This document shows, piece by piece, positions 36,984-46,233 of a stretch of 64,000 nt of DNA. The notes below the pieces were generated by a model. The model worked only from the letters and a program-made list of their open reading frames with translations. It was not told where the DNA came from and did not search any database. Positions within the stretch are counted from its first letter, which is position 1. Each line of letters starts with the position of its first letter. Origin of the DNA: Paracrocinitomix sp039939375 (GTDB lineage Bacteria > Bacteroidota > Bacteroidia > Flavobacteriales_D > Crocinitomicaceae). The position numbers and the translations under genes are program-made. Location of the stretch: positions 1-64,000 of the forward strand of contig JBDVJO010000007.1 of NCBI GenBank assembly GCA_039939375.1, given 5' to 3'.

Positions 36984-37022
36984 CAACCAACTTATGATCA
37001 TTAAAAAACGTATTACAAATTA

Positions 37023-37469
37023 ATGAAATTCATCACTTCAACATTATTAATTTTAATTTTTACAGCTAGTTGCACTAAAATTACCGAAGAACAAAACCCA
37101 TATTTTGACCAAATCATAGGTGAATGGCAACTAGACTCTATTGAGAAGATAGATATTTACACTTGTGATGACGAAAGATTTTACGATTTCGAAGAAAAAG
37201 TAGATAACAAAGGATTAATATTTCATGAGAACTCTAAAGTTGAGAAGTATACAAACTCTACTAAGGAAAATTTAGGCCGTTCTGAATTTAATTTTACAGG
37301 AACTTTAAATGACTTTCGTTTTGGTTGTGAACTAGGAACTTACTATTTTAAAAATGATACCATTAGAAAAATTAATCTTCCAGAATATCAAGGAAAAATA
37401 TATTGTTTCGATACAAACACCTATGGTTTCTTTAATATCCAAAGAAACGAAATCTATCTAAAAAAATAG
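37023..37469 (+). CDS. Small lipocalin-like lipoprotein
   Basis: This is a 148-residue protein with a lipoprotein signal (MKFITSTLLILIFTASC, Cys17). The mature part begins with IIGEWQLDSIEKIDIYTCDDER, the W-x-L strand often seen in lipocalin-like (DUF5004-type) Bacteroidota lipoproteins. It ends in NIQRNEIYLKK. Length suits a small beta-barrel. No catalytic motif is seen. It lies between a converging gene on the right (12-base gap) and an OmpA gene 39 bases to the left, with which it may be transcribed. Confidence 0.65.
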   Translation: MKFITSTLLILIFTASCTKITEEQNPYFDQIIGEWQLDSIEKIDIYTCDDERFYDFEEKVDNKGLIFHENSKVEKYTNSTKENLGRSEFNFTGTLNDFRFGCELGTYYFKNDTIRKINLPEYQGKIYCFDTNTYGFFNIQRNEIYLKK

Positions 37470-37481
37470 TTTAGAAGTTTT

Positions 37482-38189
37482 TTACTTACTATACCCTGTC
37501 AAAATTCTAGAACCTGATAACTTTCCATTCTTATCATAAGTTTCAGATTTTACAATTCCAACCTTAGATGAGTACCAATCTTTTGAAGTGTTGGTTGCAT
37601 TCACAAAACCCATTTTAGTAGAGGTTTTATAGGTAATTAATGCACAAGAATAAGTTCCTGCCGGCGTAGTTACCTCTTCTATTTTCTCTACTTTTCTGTC
37701 GGTAATATTCACCGTCATATCCATTACTTTGATACCATTAGTTGAAGCGGTCATGTGTACGTTACCATCATTTAGTTTATCTCCAGCATTAAGAGTTTTA
37801 GGGATCATTATTTCGCTTTGGGTCATGGTTATCTCCATGCTCTCCATACTTTCTCTCGTTTCTTGCGGAATTAGACTTTCTAAATCAATCTTTAGCACAC
37901 CATCTTCACACACATAAGACAACTCGGTTTCGTGATGATTCTTTTCTTTCTTTTTTGGTCCGTCCGTAATTGCCTTCAAGTCATACTTAATCCCAGCTCC
38001 TTCAGGACTCACATTCTCAACAGTTGTTTTCGTGTATCCGCTTACTTCTCCTTTTTTATCTAATTCTTGATACTCCCAAGTAATTCCTTTTTCTAATGGA
38101 AAATAAGGCTCGCAACCATCAGTTGCAAGTTGAGTAAAGGCAAATCCAAGGCTTGCTAAAACAAGAAACAAAACAAATCTAAACTTCAT
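37482..38189 (-). CDS. Secreted TapB/DUF3108-like protein
   Basis: This 235-residue exported protein has a signal peptide (MKFRFVLFLVLASLGFAFTQ). The mature part opens with CEPYFPLEKGITWEYQELDKKG, the usual start of the beta-rich DUF3108/TapB-like proteins of Bacteroidota. It then has long strands separated by charged turns and a VTTPAGTYSCALITYKTST core, and ends in VGIVKSETYDKNG. Function of the family is unknown. It stands alone on the - strand. The preceding region up to the SpoIIE gene shows no terminator. Confidence 0.68.
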   Translation of the reverse strand: MKFRFVLFLVLASLGFAFTQLATDGCEPYFPLEKGITWEYQELDKKGEVSGYTKTTVENVSPEGAGIKYDLKAITDGPKKKEKNHHETELSYVCEDGVLKIDLESLIPQETRESMESMEITMTQSEIMIPKTLNAGDKLNDGNVHMTASTNGIKVMDMTVNITDRKVEKIEEVTTPAGTYSCALITYKTSTKMGFVNATNTSKDWYSSKVGIVKSETYDKNGKLSGSRILTGYSK

Positions 38190-38328
38190 AGGACGTTTTT
38201 ATTTTCAAAAATAATGGATTATGATCGGAACTAAAAATCTGAGGGTGATTTTAAACAATTAATATTCAATCAAGTGAACATATTACAGCAACCTACTCGC
38301 AAATTTCAATACACACTAATGAAATCTT

Positions 38329-40509
38329 TTATTCGATTCTGATACCCATCACTAGGACATCATCAATTTGCTCGTAACCGCCTTTCCAGTTATCGTATTC
38401 TTCTATTAAAAGACGTTTTTGCTCTTCTACTGGCAATTGAGATATTTTCAGTAAGAATTTTTTGAAGGTCTTGTACTTATATTTTTTGCCGTCAGGCCCT
38501 CCAAATTGATCAGCATAACCATCAGAAAATACATAAATCATATCTCCTGTTTGCAGTTGAATTGTATGGTCAGTAAAAGGCTTTAACTTATCGCCTACGT
38601 AAGCGCCAATTGGATGTGAATCTCCTTTTATTTCTTGTAAATAAAGTGGTTGATCTGCATCCTTCAATGGGTCTCTTTCATTTTCAAAATCAAATCCGAG
38701 TTCCTCTAAACTATCCGCTTTTCTTATTATATAAATAGGATTCTTAGCTCCGGCAAAATGAATTTGCTTGGTTGATTTATCATAGCCACAAAGCGCAATA
38801 TCCATTCCGTCTCTTACAGTTGTAACCGTAGTATTAACATCTTGCCTCAAAGAATGGTTGACCCCAACATTTAAAAAGTTGAGTGCCTCTGCAGGTGAAT
38901 TTACTTTAGGTTCTGTCAACGCTTGGTTCAGATAGTTACTACCCACAATACTCATAAACGCACCCGGAACACCATGCCCTGTGCAATCAACAGCAGCGAA
39001 CAGCACCAAACCTAAGCCATTATTGGTAGTGGTTTTATCAACAAAATAAAAATCACCAGAAACTACATCTTTTGGTCTGTAAAATATCAAAGACTCTGGT
39101 AACATTTGCCTTACTTGTTCATCTTGTGGCAAGATTGCTTCTTGAATACGTTTAGCATATTGAATTGAGGAGACTATTTCTTGGTTAATCTCGGCCAATT
39201 CTTCTTTTTGATGTTGAATTTCTGCAGTACGCTCTTTTACCTGAGCCTCTAGTTTCACATTCATGCCTTCTACTAAGGCGTTTTGCTCTTCTAGGCTCTT
39301 CATTGCAATCTTTTGTGCTTCTTCTTTGTCTTTTTGTAATGCTCTATACTTATTAGACATTGAAATACTTAAGATAGCAACCTCTAATGCTGATGAAATT
39401 TTCAAGGCCGCCTGAGCTATTTCAGCATTACCAATAATATTGAAGTTTCCTAGAATAAAAATAACTGCTCCGGTAATTAAAACGGTAAAGGCAATGGCGA
39501 AGAAGTTGTCTACCTTGTGACCTTTGTATTTTAATCGATAAATCGCAACTACACTTAAGATAATTGAAACCAATGAAACACCATTAATGACAGGATATGA
39601 AATCACATAAGTTGTACCTGGAATCAGGGAAAGTAAAATGGTTAAAATCACCAACACTTGGCAAACCAAAAACACTTTCTTCATTAAAGGATTCTTCTCT
39701 TTTAAATTCAAAAAGTTAGACACATAAAGCAACAGCACAACTATCGTTGTTCCGGCACTAAAAACTACAAAATGATTGGCTAAGTATCCGCCAGATGGAA
39801 ACAAGTGAATAAAAGCGTAGCCATCTAAAGTGAATTGCATCAAGGCCTGAGCACCCACATAAGCTATATAAAAGAAAAAAGCTCTGTCTTTTAATAGAAT
39901 AAAGAAGAAGAAATAAATGATGATAACAAGACACATTAAGCCGTAATAAAAACCATAGCTAAACTGTGATTTTGCATCTTTCTCAAAAAAGCTTAATCGA
40001 TCTGAGATCCTTACTGGTAACGAAATAACCTCTCCATCACTTTTTAATCGGACGCAGTAATTTTTCTTCTGACCCGGATACATCACAATAGGAAAGAGAT
40101 TTTTTCTATGCGGAATCACTTTTTCGTCATACAGATAATCGTCTCCACTTTTGTAATGATTCTCAACATTTGAACCACGCATTTGAAAAAACTCAACCTC
40201 ATTCGTAATAGGTCGACCTGTTTCTAGAATAAAATGCGCCGAAGAACTGCTATTCTTTACTGAAAATCTTATCCACCAAGTTGAAGTGGTAAAATCAAGA
40301 TTAGGGATAATGTTTTTAGGGTTTTTAAATTGATCATCCGGCAAGGCGAGCACCTCTTCAAGTGTCAATTCACCTGCTGGGTCTTCAATTAACTGAACGT
40401 TTTTCGCAAAAGACTGACCTAAGTTTTCATCTGTTAACTCAATCTCCCCTTCTTGCGAAAAGGAAATGAAGGATATCATGAAGCTAAAAATTAAGCCTAT
40501 TTTTTTCAT
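38329..40509 (-). CDS. 7TM-DISM receptor with SpoIIE/PP2C phosphatase domain
   Basis: This 726-residue signalling protein has, in order: a signal peptide, an extracytoplasmic beta-sandwich of 7TMR-DISMED2 type (about 25-165, with STWWIRFSVKNSS), seven membrane helices (about 185-385), a coiled coil (about 395-455) and a SpoIIE-type PP2C phosphatase (about 480-726). The phosphatase has DVVSGDFYFVD, AAVDCTGHGVPGAFMS and a final SDGYADQFGG, with metal-binding Asp residues all present. Such proteins couple an outside signal to dephosphorylation of an anti-sigma-type antagonist. No such partner lies next to it. The gene starts 23 bases after the peptidase gene on the same strand. Confidence 0.9.
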   Translation of the reverse strand: MKKIGLIFSFMISFISFSQEGEIELTDENLGQSFAKNVQLIEDPAGELTLEEVLALPDDQFKNPKNIIPNLDFTTSTWWIRFSVKNSSSSAHFILETGRPITNEVEFFQMRGSNVENHYKSGDDYLYDEKVIPHRKNLFPIVMYPGQKKNYCVRLKSDGEVISLPVRISDRLSFFEKDAKSQFSYGFYYGLMCLVIIIYFFFFILLKDRAFFFYIAYVGAQALMQFTLDGYAFIHLFPSGGYLANHFVVFSAGTTIVVLLLYVSNFLNLKEKNPLMKKVFLVCQVLVILTILLSLIPGTTYVISYPVINGVSLVSIILSVVAIYRLKYKGHKVDNFFAIAFTVLITGAVIFILGNFNIIGNAEIAQAALKISSALEVAILSISMSNKYRALQKDKEEAQKIAMKSLEEQNALVEGMNVKLEAQVKERTAEIQHQKEELAEINQEIVSSIQYAKRIQEAILPQDEQVRQMLPESLIFYRPKDVVSGDFYFVDKTTTNNGLGLVLFAAVDCTGHGVPGAFMSIVGSNYLNQALTEPKVNSPAEALNFLNVGVNHSLRQDVNTTVTTVRDGMDIALCGYDKSTKQIHFAGAKNPIYIIRKADSLEELGFDFENERDPLKDADQPLYLQEIKGDSHPIGAYVGDKLKPFTDHTIQLQTGDMIYVFSDGYADQFGGPDGKKYKYKTFKKFLLKISQLPVEEQKRLLIEEYDNWKGGYEQIDDVLVMGIRIE

Positions 40510-40532
40510 TAAAGAGTTCTTTTTTGTAAGCC

Positions 40533-42650
40533 CTATTTATTATTCTCGATAACGTAAGTTAAAACTTTTTCCATTAAATGCACTCTATCTTTTCCTCTAA
40601 CATTGTGAGGATGCATTGGGTATGGGAAAAAATCCATTTGAATACCTTCATCAATAAATGCCTTTACCAGACCTAAATTGTGCTGCATTACTACAACGTC
40701 ATCTATTGTACCATGAATCAATAACAGCTTTCCTTCAAGTTTGTTCACGTAATTCATTAATCGATTTTCTTTGTATCCTTCAACGTTTTGTTCTGGTCTA
40801 TCCATATAACGTTCTCCGTACATAATTTCATAATAAGACCAATCTGTCACAGGTCCTCCTGCTACTCCCGCGTTAAACACTCCTGCTTCTCTAAGCATCA
40901 ACGAAGTAGTCATGAATCCACCAAAACTCCAACCATGAACAGCTAAACGATCTCCATCAACAAATGGCATTGATTTCAAATGTTCAACTCCTTTTAATTG
41001 ATCTTCCATTTCTGCGGTTCCTAACTGCCTGTGAATAACACTTTCAAATTCGAATCCTCTATTCGCTGACCCTCTATTATCAACTGTGTATACCAAATAT
41101 CCTTGTTCTGCCATCCAGTACATCCATAAACTTGCACCGCCCAACCAAGAATCAGTTACGAGCTGCGCGTGTGGACCTCCATAAACGTAAACCAGCACTG
41201 GGTATTTTTTTGTTTCATCAAAATTTGATGGCTTAATTAATCGATAATGTAAATCTGTTTTGTCATCTCCTGCTTTGATTGTTCCGTATTCAGCTGTACC
41301 CATTGTTACTCCGGTGTAGGGATTATCAGCCTTCATTACTTCTCTTATCATCTTTCCTTTAGTATCACAAATCGTTTCAACATTTGGAACGGTGGTAGAA
41401 TTCATTTGATCAAACATGTATTTATAATCAGAAGAAAATGAAACTGAATGGGTTCCGCCTTTTGTCAATTGCGTTTGCTCTCCGGCTAGATTTACTGAAA
41501 AATAATTCGTCTCTAAAGGTGATTCACCTGTTCCTTTGAAATAAATAGTCTCACCTGTGTGCCCAACAATATCTTGCGCTACCCATTTATTTGTTGTCAG
41601 TTGTTTTACCAACTCACCTTCGTCAGAATACAGGTATAAATTCATAAATCCATCTCTTTCTGACATCCACACAAATTGATTGTCATTCACAAAGTAAACT
41701 GGATGCTCAGGCTCTGTCCATTTGTCATTCTTCTCTTCAAACAAAACTTTAACTAACTCTCCGGTTTCAGCGTTGTACTTGATCACTTTTGTGTGGTTTT
41801 GATCTCTGTTTACCTCAGCTACATAAAAGAACTTGTCATTCGGTCCCCATCCAAAATTGGTGATGTAATCTTCTTCATCTCCCGTTGGTTTGATGTAAAC
41901 TGTTTTTCCTGTTTTTAAGCTATAGATTCCAGCAGCTGACTTTTCTGAAGCCTGACCTGCCATTGGATATTTAATATTTTTTAAAGACCCTGTTGGTGTG
42001 GTAATATCCAACAAAGGGTAATCGGCAACTTGTGATTCATCTTTTTGATAAAACCCTAAATAATCTCCAGAATTTGACCAAAAAATTCCATCTGTGATTC
42101 CGAACTCTGAACGCGCAATTGCTTGCCCAGAAACAATATCTTCAGGAGCATTCGTGACTTGAATTTGCTTGTTCTCGTTCGTTTGTAAATACAAGTTATT
42201 ATCTATGGTATATGCTATGTGACCTGAAGCCGCGTGCATTTTAGAATTCGCGCCATCTTCAGGAAGTTCACCTAAGGCTTTAGAAGTTTTGGTTGCGACA
42301 TTTACCAAAAAGTATTTACCGTTAGATTCTGTATAAAAGCTGTTTTCGTCTTTCCATTCAAGCACTTTCACATAGCCAAAATTCTGCCCTGTTAACTTAG
42401 CAAGTTCAGCTGTGGTGATTAAGTCTGTTGATGAAGCTTTTTTAACATTACTCATTTTTAATGTTTGATAATCTCCAGACAAAAACGAATACGTTTTCGT
42501 GTTCGGAATCCAATTCACCATGATTGAGCTTTTTGGATAAAACTGTCTGTACTGCCCCATCACGGCATCACTCAATGTTAACTCTTGCTGCCCAACTGCT
42601 GTAAAACCAATCAGAGCAATAAATGCGATAACTAAACTTTTTAAATGCAT
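40533..42650 (-). CDS. Dipeptidyl peptidase IV-type S9 peptidase
   Basis: This is a 705-residue secreted serine peptidase with a signal peptide (MHLKSLVIAFIALIGFTAVGQ). Residues about 60-440 form the DPP-IV beta-propeller (WTEPEHPVYFV, FVWMSERDGFMNLY). The C-terminal alpha/beta-hydrolase has the nucleophile Ser575 in GWSFGGFM and Asp650 in GTIDDVV; the His is in HPHNV (His682). It removes dipeptides, usually with Pro or Ala in second position, and helps peptide uptake from proteins. The propeller contains DPP-IV's Glu region only weakly, so substrate details are uncertain. It diverges from the E1 gene. Confidence 0.93.
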   Translation of the reverse strand: MHLKSLVIAFIALIGFTAVGQQELTLSDAVMGQYRQFYPKSSIMVNWIPNTKTYSFLSGDYQTLKMSNVKKASSTDLITTAELAKLTGQNFGYVKVLEWKDENSFYTESNGKYFLVNVATKTSKALGELPEDGANSKMHAASGHIAYTIDNNLYLQTNENKQIQVTNAPEDIVSGQAIARSEFGITDGIFWSNSGDYLGFYQKDESQVADYPLLDITTPTGSLKNIKYPMAGQASEKSAAGIYSLKTGKTVYIKPTGDEEDYITNFGWGPNDKFFYVAEVNRDQNHTKVIKYNAETGELVKVLFEEKNDKWTEPEHPVYFVNDNQFVWMSERDGFMNLYLYSDEGELVKQLTTNKWVAQDIVGHTGETIYFKGTGESPLETNYFSVNLAGEQTQLTKGGTHSVSFSSDYKYMFDQMNSTTVPNVETICDTKGKMIREVMKADNPYTGVTMGTAEYGTIKAGDDKTDLHYRLIKPSNFDETKKYPVLVYVYGGPHAQLVTDSWLGGASLWMYWMAEQGYLVYTVDNRGSANRGFEFESVIHRQLGTAEMEDQLKGVEHLKSMPFVDGDRLAVHGWSFGGFMTTSLMLREAGVFNAGVAGGPVTDWSYYEIMYGERYMDRPEQNVEGYKENRLMNYVNKLEGKLLLIHGTIDDVVVMQHNLGLVKAFIDEGIQMDFFPYPMHPHNVRGKDRVHLMEKVLTYVIENNK

Positions 42651-42775
42651 ATTTTAATATTTGGTCAATTCTTTGTTAATCGCTAAAAATACGAAAACCA
42701 TACCATCTTCTGAAGATATCTTTATAAAAGGTTTAAGGTCGTTATCAAGGGACTAGATCTTCGCTTTAAATTTCT

Positions 42776-42783
42776 TATATTTG
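42776..42783 (+). promoter_or_regulatory. Candidate -7 box TATATTTG for the E1 gene
   Basis: TATATTTG matches the Bacteroidota -7 consensus TAnnTTTG and lies 22 bases before the start codon. A convincing -33 TTTG is not seen at the usual distance, so this is only a candidate. Confidence 0.4.
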
Positions 42784-42805
42784 CTAGCCCAAGAAAGCTC
42801 AATTT

Positions 42806-44914
42806 ATGGCAGAAACTGCAAGTAAAAAGAAAAGCGTGTCTACAAAAAAGTCAAAGATAAAGTCTGATAAAAAAATCATTCAGAAAGGATTAGAATTAAT
42901 GTGTACGGCCAAAACTATGGCTGAAAAATATGAGGAAAACGCGAAAGTGACTTCTAAATATGTACACGCCACTTCACGTGGGCATGAGGCTATTCAGTTA
43001 GCTGTTGGAATGCAATTAAAACCTCAAGACTGGGTAGCACCTTATTACCGAGATGACAGTATTTTATTAGGAATCGGGATGGATCCTTATGAGATAATGT
43101 TACAAGTTTTTGCTAAAAAAGATGATCCTTTTTCAGGAGGAAGAACGTATTATTCTCACCCTTCTTTAAAGCGTGATAATTTTCCTAAAATACCTCATCA
43201 GTCTTCAGCTACCGGTATGCAAGCCATTCCGACTACTGGTGTTGCCATGGGCGTGCAGTATAAAGAAAAGCAAGGTTTAGCAGAAGATTTTGGAGGAGAA
43301 GACCCAGTGGTGGTTTGCTCATTAGGAGATGCTTCTTGCACAGAAGGAGAAGTTTCAGAAGCTTTTCAAATGGCGGCTTTAAAACAGTTTCCGATTTGTT
43401 ATTTGGTTCAAGATAATGAGTGGGACATCTCTGCCAATGCTGAAGAAACAAGAGCGCAAGACATCACGCATTACATGAAAGGTTTTAACGGAATTGAAGT
43501 TAGAACAATTGACGGAAGTGATTTTGACTTGGCTTACCAAACGGTAAAAGAAGTTTTTGAAATCATCAGAAAAGAAAGAAGACCTTTTTTAATTCATGCC
43601 AAGGTTCCTTTATTAGGCCACCATACTTCAGGGGTAAGAAAAGAATGGTACCGAGATGATTTAGAGGAGGCGGCAACGAGAGATCCGTATCCAAAATTAA
43701 TTAAGCAAGCCTTAGATTCAGGATTATCTAAAAAGGATATTGAATCAATTGAAAAAGAAACAAGAAATTATATTGATGAAGAGTTTGATAAAGCGCTAAA
43801 TGCTGAAGAACCTTCACCAGACTCTATACAAGATCATTATTTTGCGCCTACTCCGATTACTGAAGAGAAAGGTGAACGTGAGCCAGCAGGTAAAAAAGCT
43901 ACTGTAATGGTAGATTCTGCTTTGTTTGGTATTCGTGAAATTATGGAGAAACACCCAGAAGCTTTATTGTACGGGCAAGATGTGGGTGGACGATTAGGTG
44001 GAGTTTTCAGAGAGGCGGCGACTTTAGCGCAACAATTTGGAGACGACCGTGTATTTAACACACCTATTCAAGAAGCATTTATTATTGGATCTACCGTTGG
44101 AATGTCAGCTGTTGGTTTAAAACCAATCGTTGAAGTTCAATTTGCCGATTACATTTGGCCAGGACTGAATCAGTTGTTTACTGAAGTGAGTCGTTCTTAT
44201 TACTTATCAAATGGTAAATGGCCCGTATCTTCCATTTTAAGAGTGCCAATTGGGGCTTATGGATCTGGTGGACCATATCATTCATCTTCTGTAGAATCTA
44301 TCGTTACGAATATTAGAGGAATCAAAGTAGCTTACCCATCTACGGGAGCAGACTTAAAAGGCTTGATGAAAGCTGCTTTTTATGATCCGAATCCAGTAGT
44401 AATGTTAGAGCACAAAGGTTTGTACTGGTCAAAAATTGCCGGAACAGAAGGTGCTATGACTATTGAACCAGATGAAGATTACGTGGTTCCGTTTGGAAAA
44501 GCACGAACCGTTTTAGAAGCAGATGCTGACAAAATTGCCAGTGGAGAAAGCGTTACCGTGATCACCTATGGACGTGGCGTTTATTGGACGCTTGAAGCAG
44601 CTGAGCAATTCCCGGGTCAAGTAGAAATCGTTGATTTAAGAACCTTATCTCCTTGGGACGAAGAAGCAGTTTATAATTCTGTAAGAAAGCACAGCAAAGT
44701 TGTGTTGGTAACAGAAGAATCAAGAGAAGCGTCATTTACATTAGGTGTTGCTGGAAAGATTCAGAAAAACTGTTTCACTTCATTAGATGCTCCAATTGAA
44801 ATTGTTGGATCTGTTGACACACCTGCTATTCCGTTAAATTCAATTTTAGAAACTGAGTTATTGACGAACGGTCCTAAAGTTGCAGAAGGTATTAGAACGA
44901 CTTTAGAGTTTTAG
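42806..44914 (+). CDS. Fused 2-oxoacid dehydrogenase E1 (alpha plus beta)
   Basis: This is a 702-residue thiamine-diphosphate enzyme in which alpha and beta subunits are joined, a form common in Bacteroidota. The alpha half (about 25-335) has the cofactor-binding stretch GDASCTEGE to DNEWDIS (about 173-205). The beta half (about 363-702) starts at VMVDSALFGIREIMEK and contains GQDVGGRLGGVFRE, GLKPIVEVQFADYIWPGLNQ and a C-terminal transketolase-type DLRTLSPWDEEAV. It decarboxylates pyruvate or branched-chain 2-oxoacids as E1 of a multienzyme complex. E2 and E3 genes are not in the window. Substrate choice between pyruvate and branched-chain acids cannot be settled here. Confidence 0.93.
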   Translation: MAETASKKKSVSTKKSKIKSDKKIIQKGLELMCTAKTMAEKYEENAKVTSKYVHATSRGHEAIQLAVGMQLKPQDWVAPYYRDDSILLGIGMDPYEIMLQVFAKKDDPFSGGRTYYSHPSLKRDNFPKIPHQSSATGMQAIPTTGVAMGVQYKEKQGLAEDFGGEDPVVVCSLGDASCTEGEVSEAFQMAALKQFPICYLVQDNEWDISANAEETRAQDITHYMKGFNGIEVRTIDGSDFDLAYQTVKEVFEIIRKERRPFLIHAKVPLLGHHTSGVRKEWYRDDLEEAATRDPYPKLIKQALDSGLSKKDIESIEKETRNYIDEEFDKALNAEEPSPDSIQDHYFAPTPITEEKGEREPAGKKATVMVDSALFGIREIMEKHPEALLYGQDVGGRLGGVFREAATLAQQFGDDRVFNTPIQEAFIIGSTVGMSAVGLKPIVEVQFADYIWPGLNQLFTEVSRSYYLSNGKWPVSSILRVPIGAYGSGGPYHSSSVESIVTNIRGIKVAYPSTGADLKGLMKAAFYDPNPVVMLEHKGLYWSKIAGTEGAMTIEPDEDYVVPFGKARTVLEADADKIASGESVTVITYGRGVYWTLEAAEQFPGQVEIVDLRTLSPWDEEAVYNSVRKHSKVVLVTEESREASFTLGVAGKIQKNCFTSLDAPIEIVGSVDTPAIPLNSILETELLTNGPKVAEGIRTTLEF

Positions 44915-44921
44915 AAGCAGC

Positions 44922-45476
44922 TTATTGAAAAATAGCGCCGTTTAAGCAAAACCCACCACTGAAATAAGTAGTGTCTTGAGGAGGAACCCCGTTTGTCCAA
45001 ACTGAATCTTGGTGACCTATACCTGAAAAAGTAGCTCTTACTGGTTTGTATATTCCCTCATTCATATCTAAATCGCTTTCAAGCACGTCAAATGTAACCG
45101 TAGAAACTCTTAAGTTTTTTCCTCCTGCTGCTATATCCATAAAATCAAAAGGATTTTCTACATCCGTGTATGTCGTCTCTCCCTCATTTATAACGCCAGG
45201 CAACGCAGACTCTAATTTAAGATCCAGACCATTTGCATCATTAGCGTCTAACACAAAAGCGCTTTCTTCATATCCAAACCAGTTGTAAAGAATCGTGTAA
45301 TTGGTTTCGTTATCAATTACTAGTTCATGGGTTTCACCAAGAACCTCTATTTCAAAGGTTCCGCTATTAGTTGAGCAAGATGCAGTGCTGGATGGCAAAT
45401 CTGGGTTTTCTTCATCATCTTTTTTGCAAGAAGTAAACAAAAGCGCTGTAATCAGAAAAAAGAAGGTGTTTTTCAT
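44922..45476 (-). CDS. Lipoprotein of a two-gene unit
   Basis: This is a protein of about 184 residues from the ATG giving MKNTFF; a TTG four codons upstream would start inside the previous gene. The lipobox is LLFTSC with Cys at 17. The acidic linker after it (KKDDEENPDLPSS) is typical of surface-exposed Bacteroidota lipoproteins. The mature domain is beta-rich with a Cys in CSTNSG and one near the end. I do not recognise a family. Its start lies one base past the stop of the upstream lipoprotein, so translation is probably coupled. It converges on the E1 gene. Confidence 0.68.
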   Translation of the reverse strand: MKNTFFFLITALLFTSCKKDDEENPDLPSSTASCSTNSGTFEIEVLGETHELVIDNETNYTILYNWFGYEESAFVLDANDANGLDLKLESALPGVINEGETTYTDVENPFDFMDIAAGGKNLRVSTVTFDVLESDLDMNEGIYKPVRATFSGIGHQDSVWTNGVPPQDTTYFSGGFCLNGAIFQ

Positions 45477-45477
45477 G

Positions 45478-46137
45478 CTAATATTCAATTAAATAAGTGG
45501 TACTATCGTTTTCAAATATTTCAAATGTATCTACACCATAAGTTGTCCCACTAGTTCTTTCAACCATCCACTCAATTGTATAGTTGCCGACAGGTCGATC
45601 ATTATAAGATTGAGCAGTAGAATAATCGATACACCCCTCTAAATAATCATCAGGGTCCCAATTCATTTCTGAATCCAAATAGCCAGTATAAATGTAAACT
45701 TCTGGATTCGCAGTAAAATAATATTTAAACCTAAAACGATCCTGCTCGCTTTCACAGTTAGAATTGATTCTCGGTAAATTTATATATCCACATTTCAAAT
45801 AATCAATTGGCACGAAGTTACTGCTTTCATTGTCTAAATAGTGAATTACCGCACTGCCGTAACAAATATTATCAGGTTGGCTTACACTGAGCACATATAC
45901 CCAATTTCGGTGCATTTTAAGGTCAAAACTTGCGTGACCACTTTCGTCCAACACCCCCTCATAAACTGTTTTGATTTTACCGCCGCCAGGCAGTGATTGA
46001 ATTACTGAAAAAGGCATGTTAGCATAAGCTAAACCATCACCCGTAATATAATCTTGGGCCTGAATAGTAATACTGTGTTTCTTTTTGCAAGAGGTCGTAA
46101 AAACCAGCAGGATCAGTATAAAGACCAAATGCTTCAT
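45478..46137 (-). CDS. Lipoprotein, first gene of a two-gene unit
   Basis: This 219-residue protein begins MKHLVFILILLVFTTSC, with the lipobox Cys at 17, followed by KKKHS. Residues about 23-85 look like a carboxypeptidase-regulatory-like sandwich (TIQAQDYITGDGLAYANMPFSV and an EGVLDESGHASFDL strand). The rest is beta-rich with several Cys residues (ICYGSAV, LKCGYIN). No enzyme motif is present. It lies after a strong terminator and shares a one-base junction with the next lipoprotein gene, so both are probably made together at the outer membrane. Confidence 0.68.
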   Translation of the reverse strand: MKHLVFILILLVFTTSCKKKHSITIQAQDYITGDGLAYANMPFSVIQSLPGGGKIKTVYEGVLDESGHASFDLKMHRNWVYVLSVSQPDNICYGSAVIHYLDNESSNFVPIDYLKCGYINLPRINSNCESEQDRFRFKYYFTANPEVYIYTGYLDSEMNWDPDDYLEGCIDYSTAQSYNDRPVGNYTIEWMVERTSGTTYGVDTFEIFENDSTTYLIEY

Positions 46138-46181
46138 GCGATTAAGTTACGAAATTGATAGCAGTTAACAAACTAAACAAA

Positions 46182-46216
46182 AAAAGGGGAGAAAACTTTA
46201 CGTCTTCTCCCCTTTT
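46182..46216 (-). terminator. Rho-independent terminator after the T9SS gene
   Basis: AAAAGGGGAGAA (46182-46193) pairs exactly with TTCTCCCCTTTT (46205-46216), giving a 12-bp stem and 11-base loop. Read on the - strand it is followed by a run of U's. It lies 18 bases after the T9SS protein stop and ahead of the lipoprotein pair. Confidence 0.9.
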
Positions 46217-46233
46217 CAATATGCTGAGTGATT

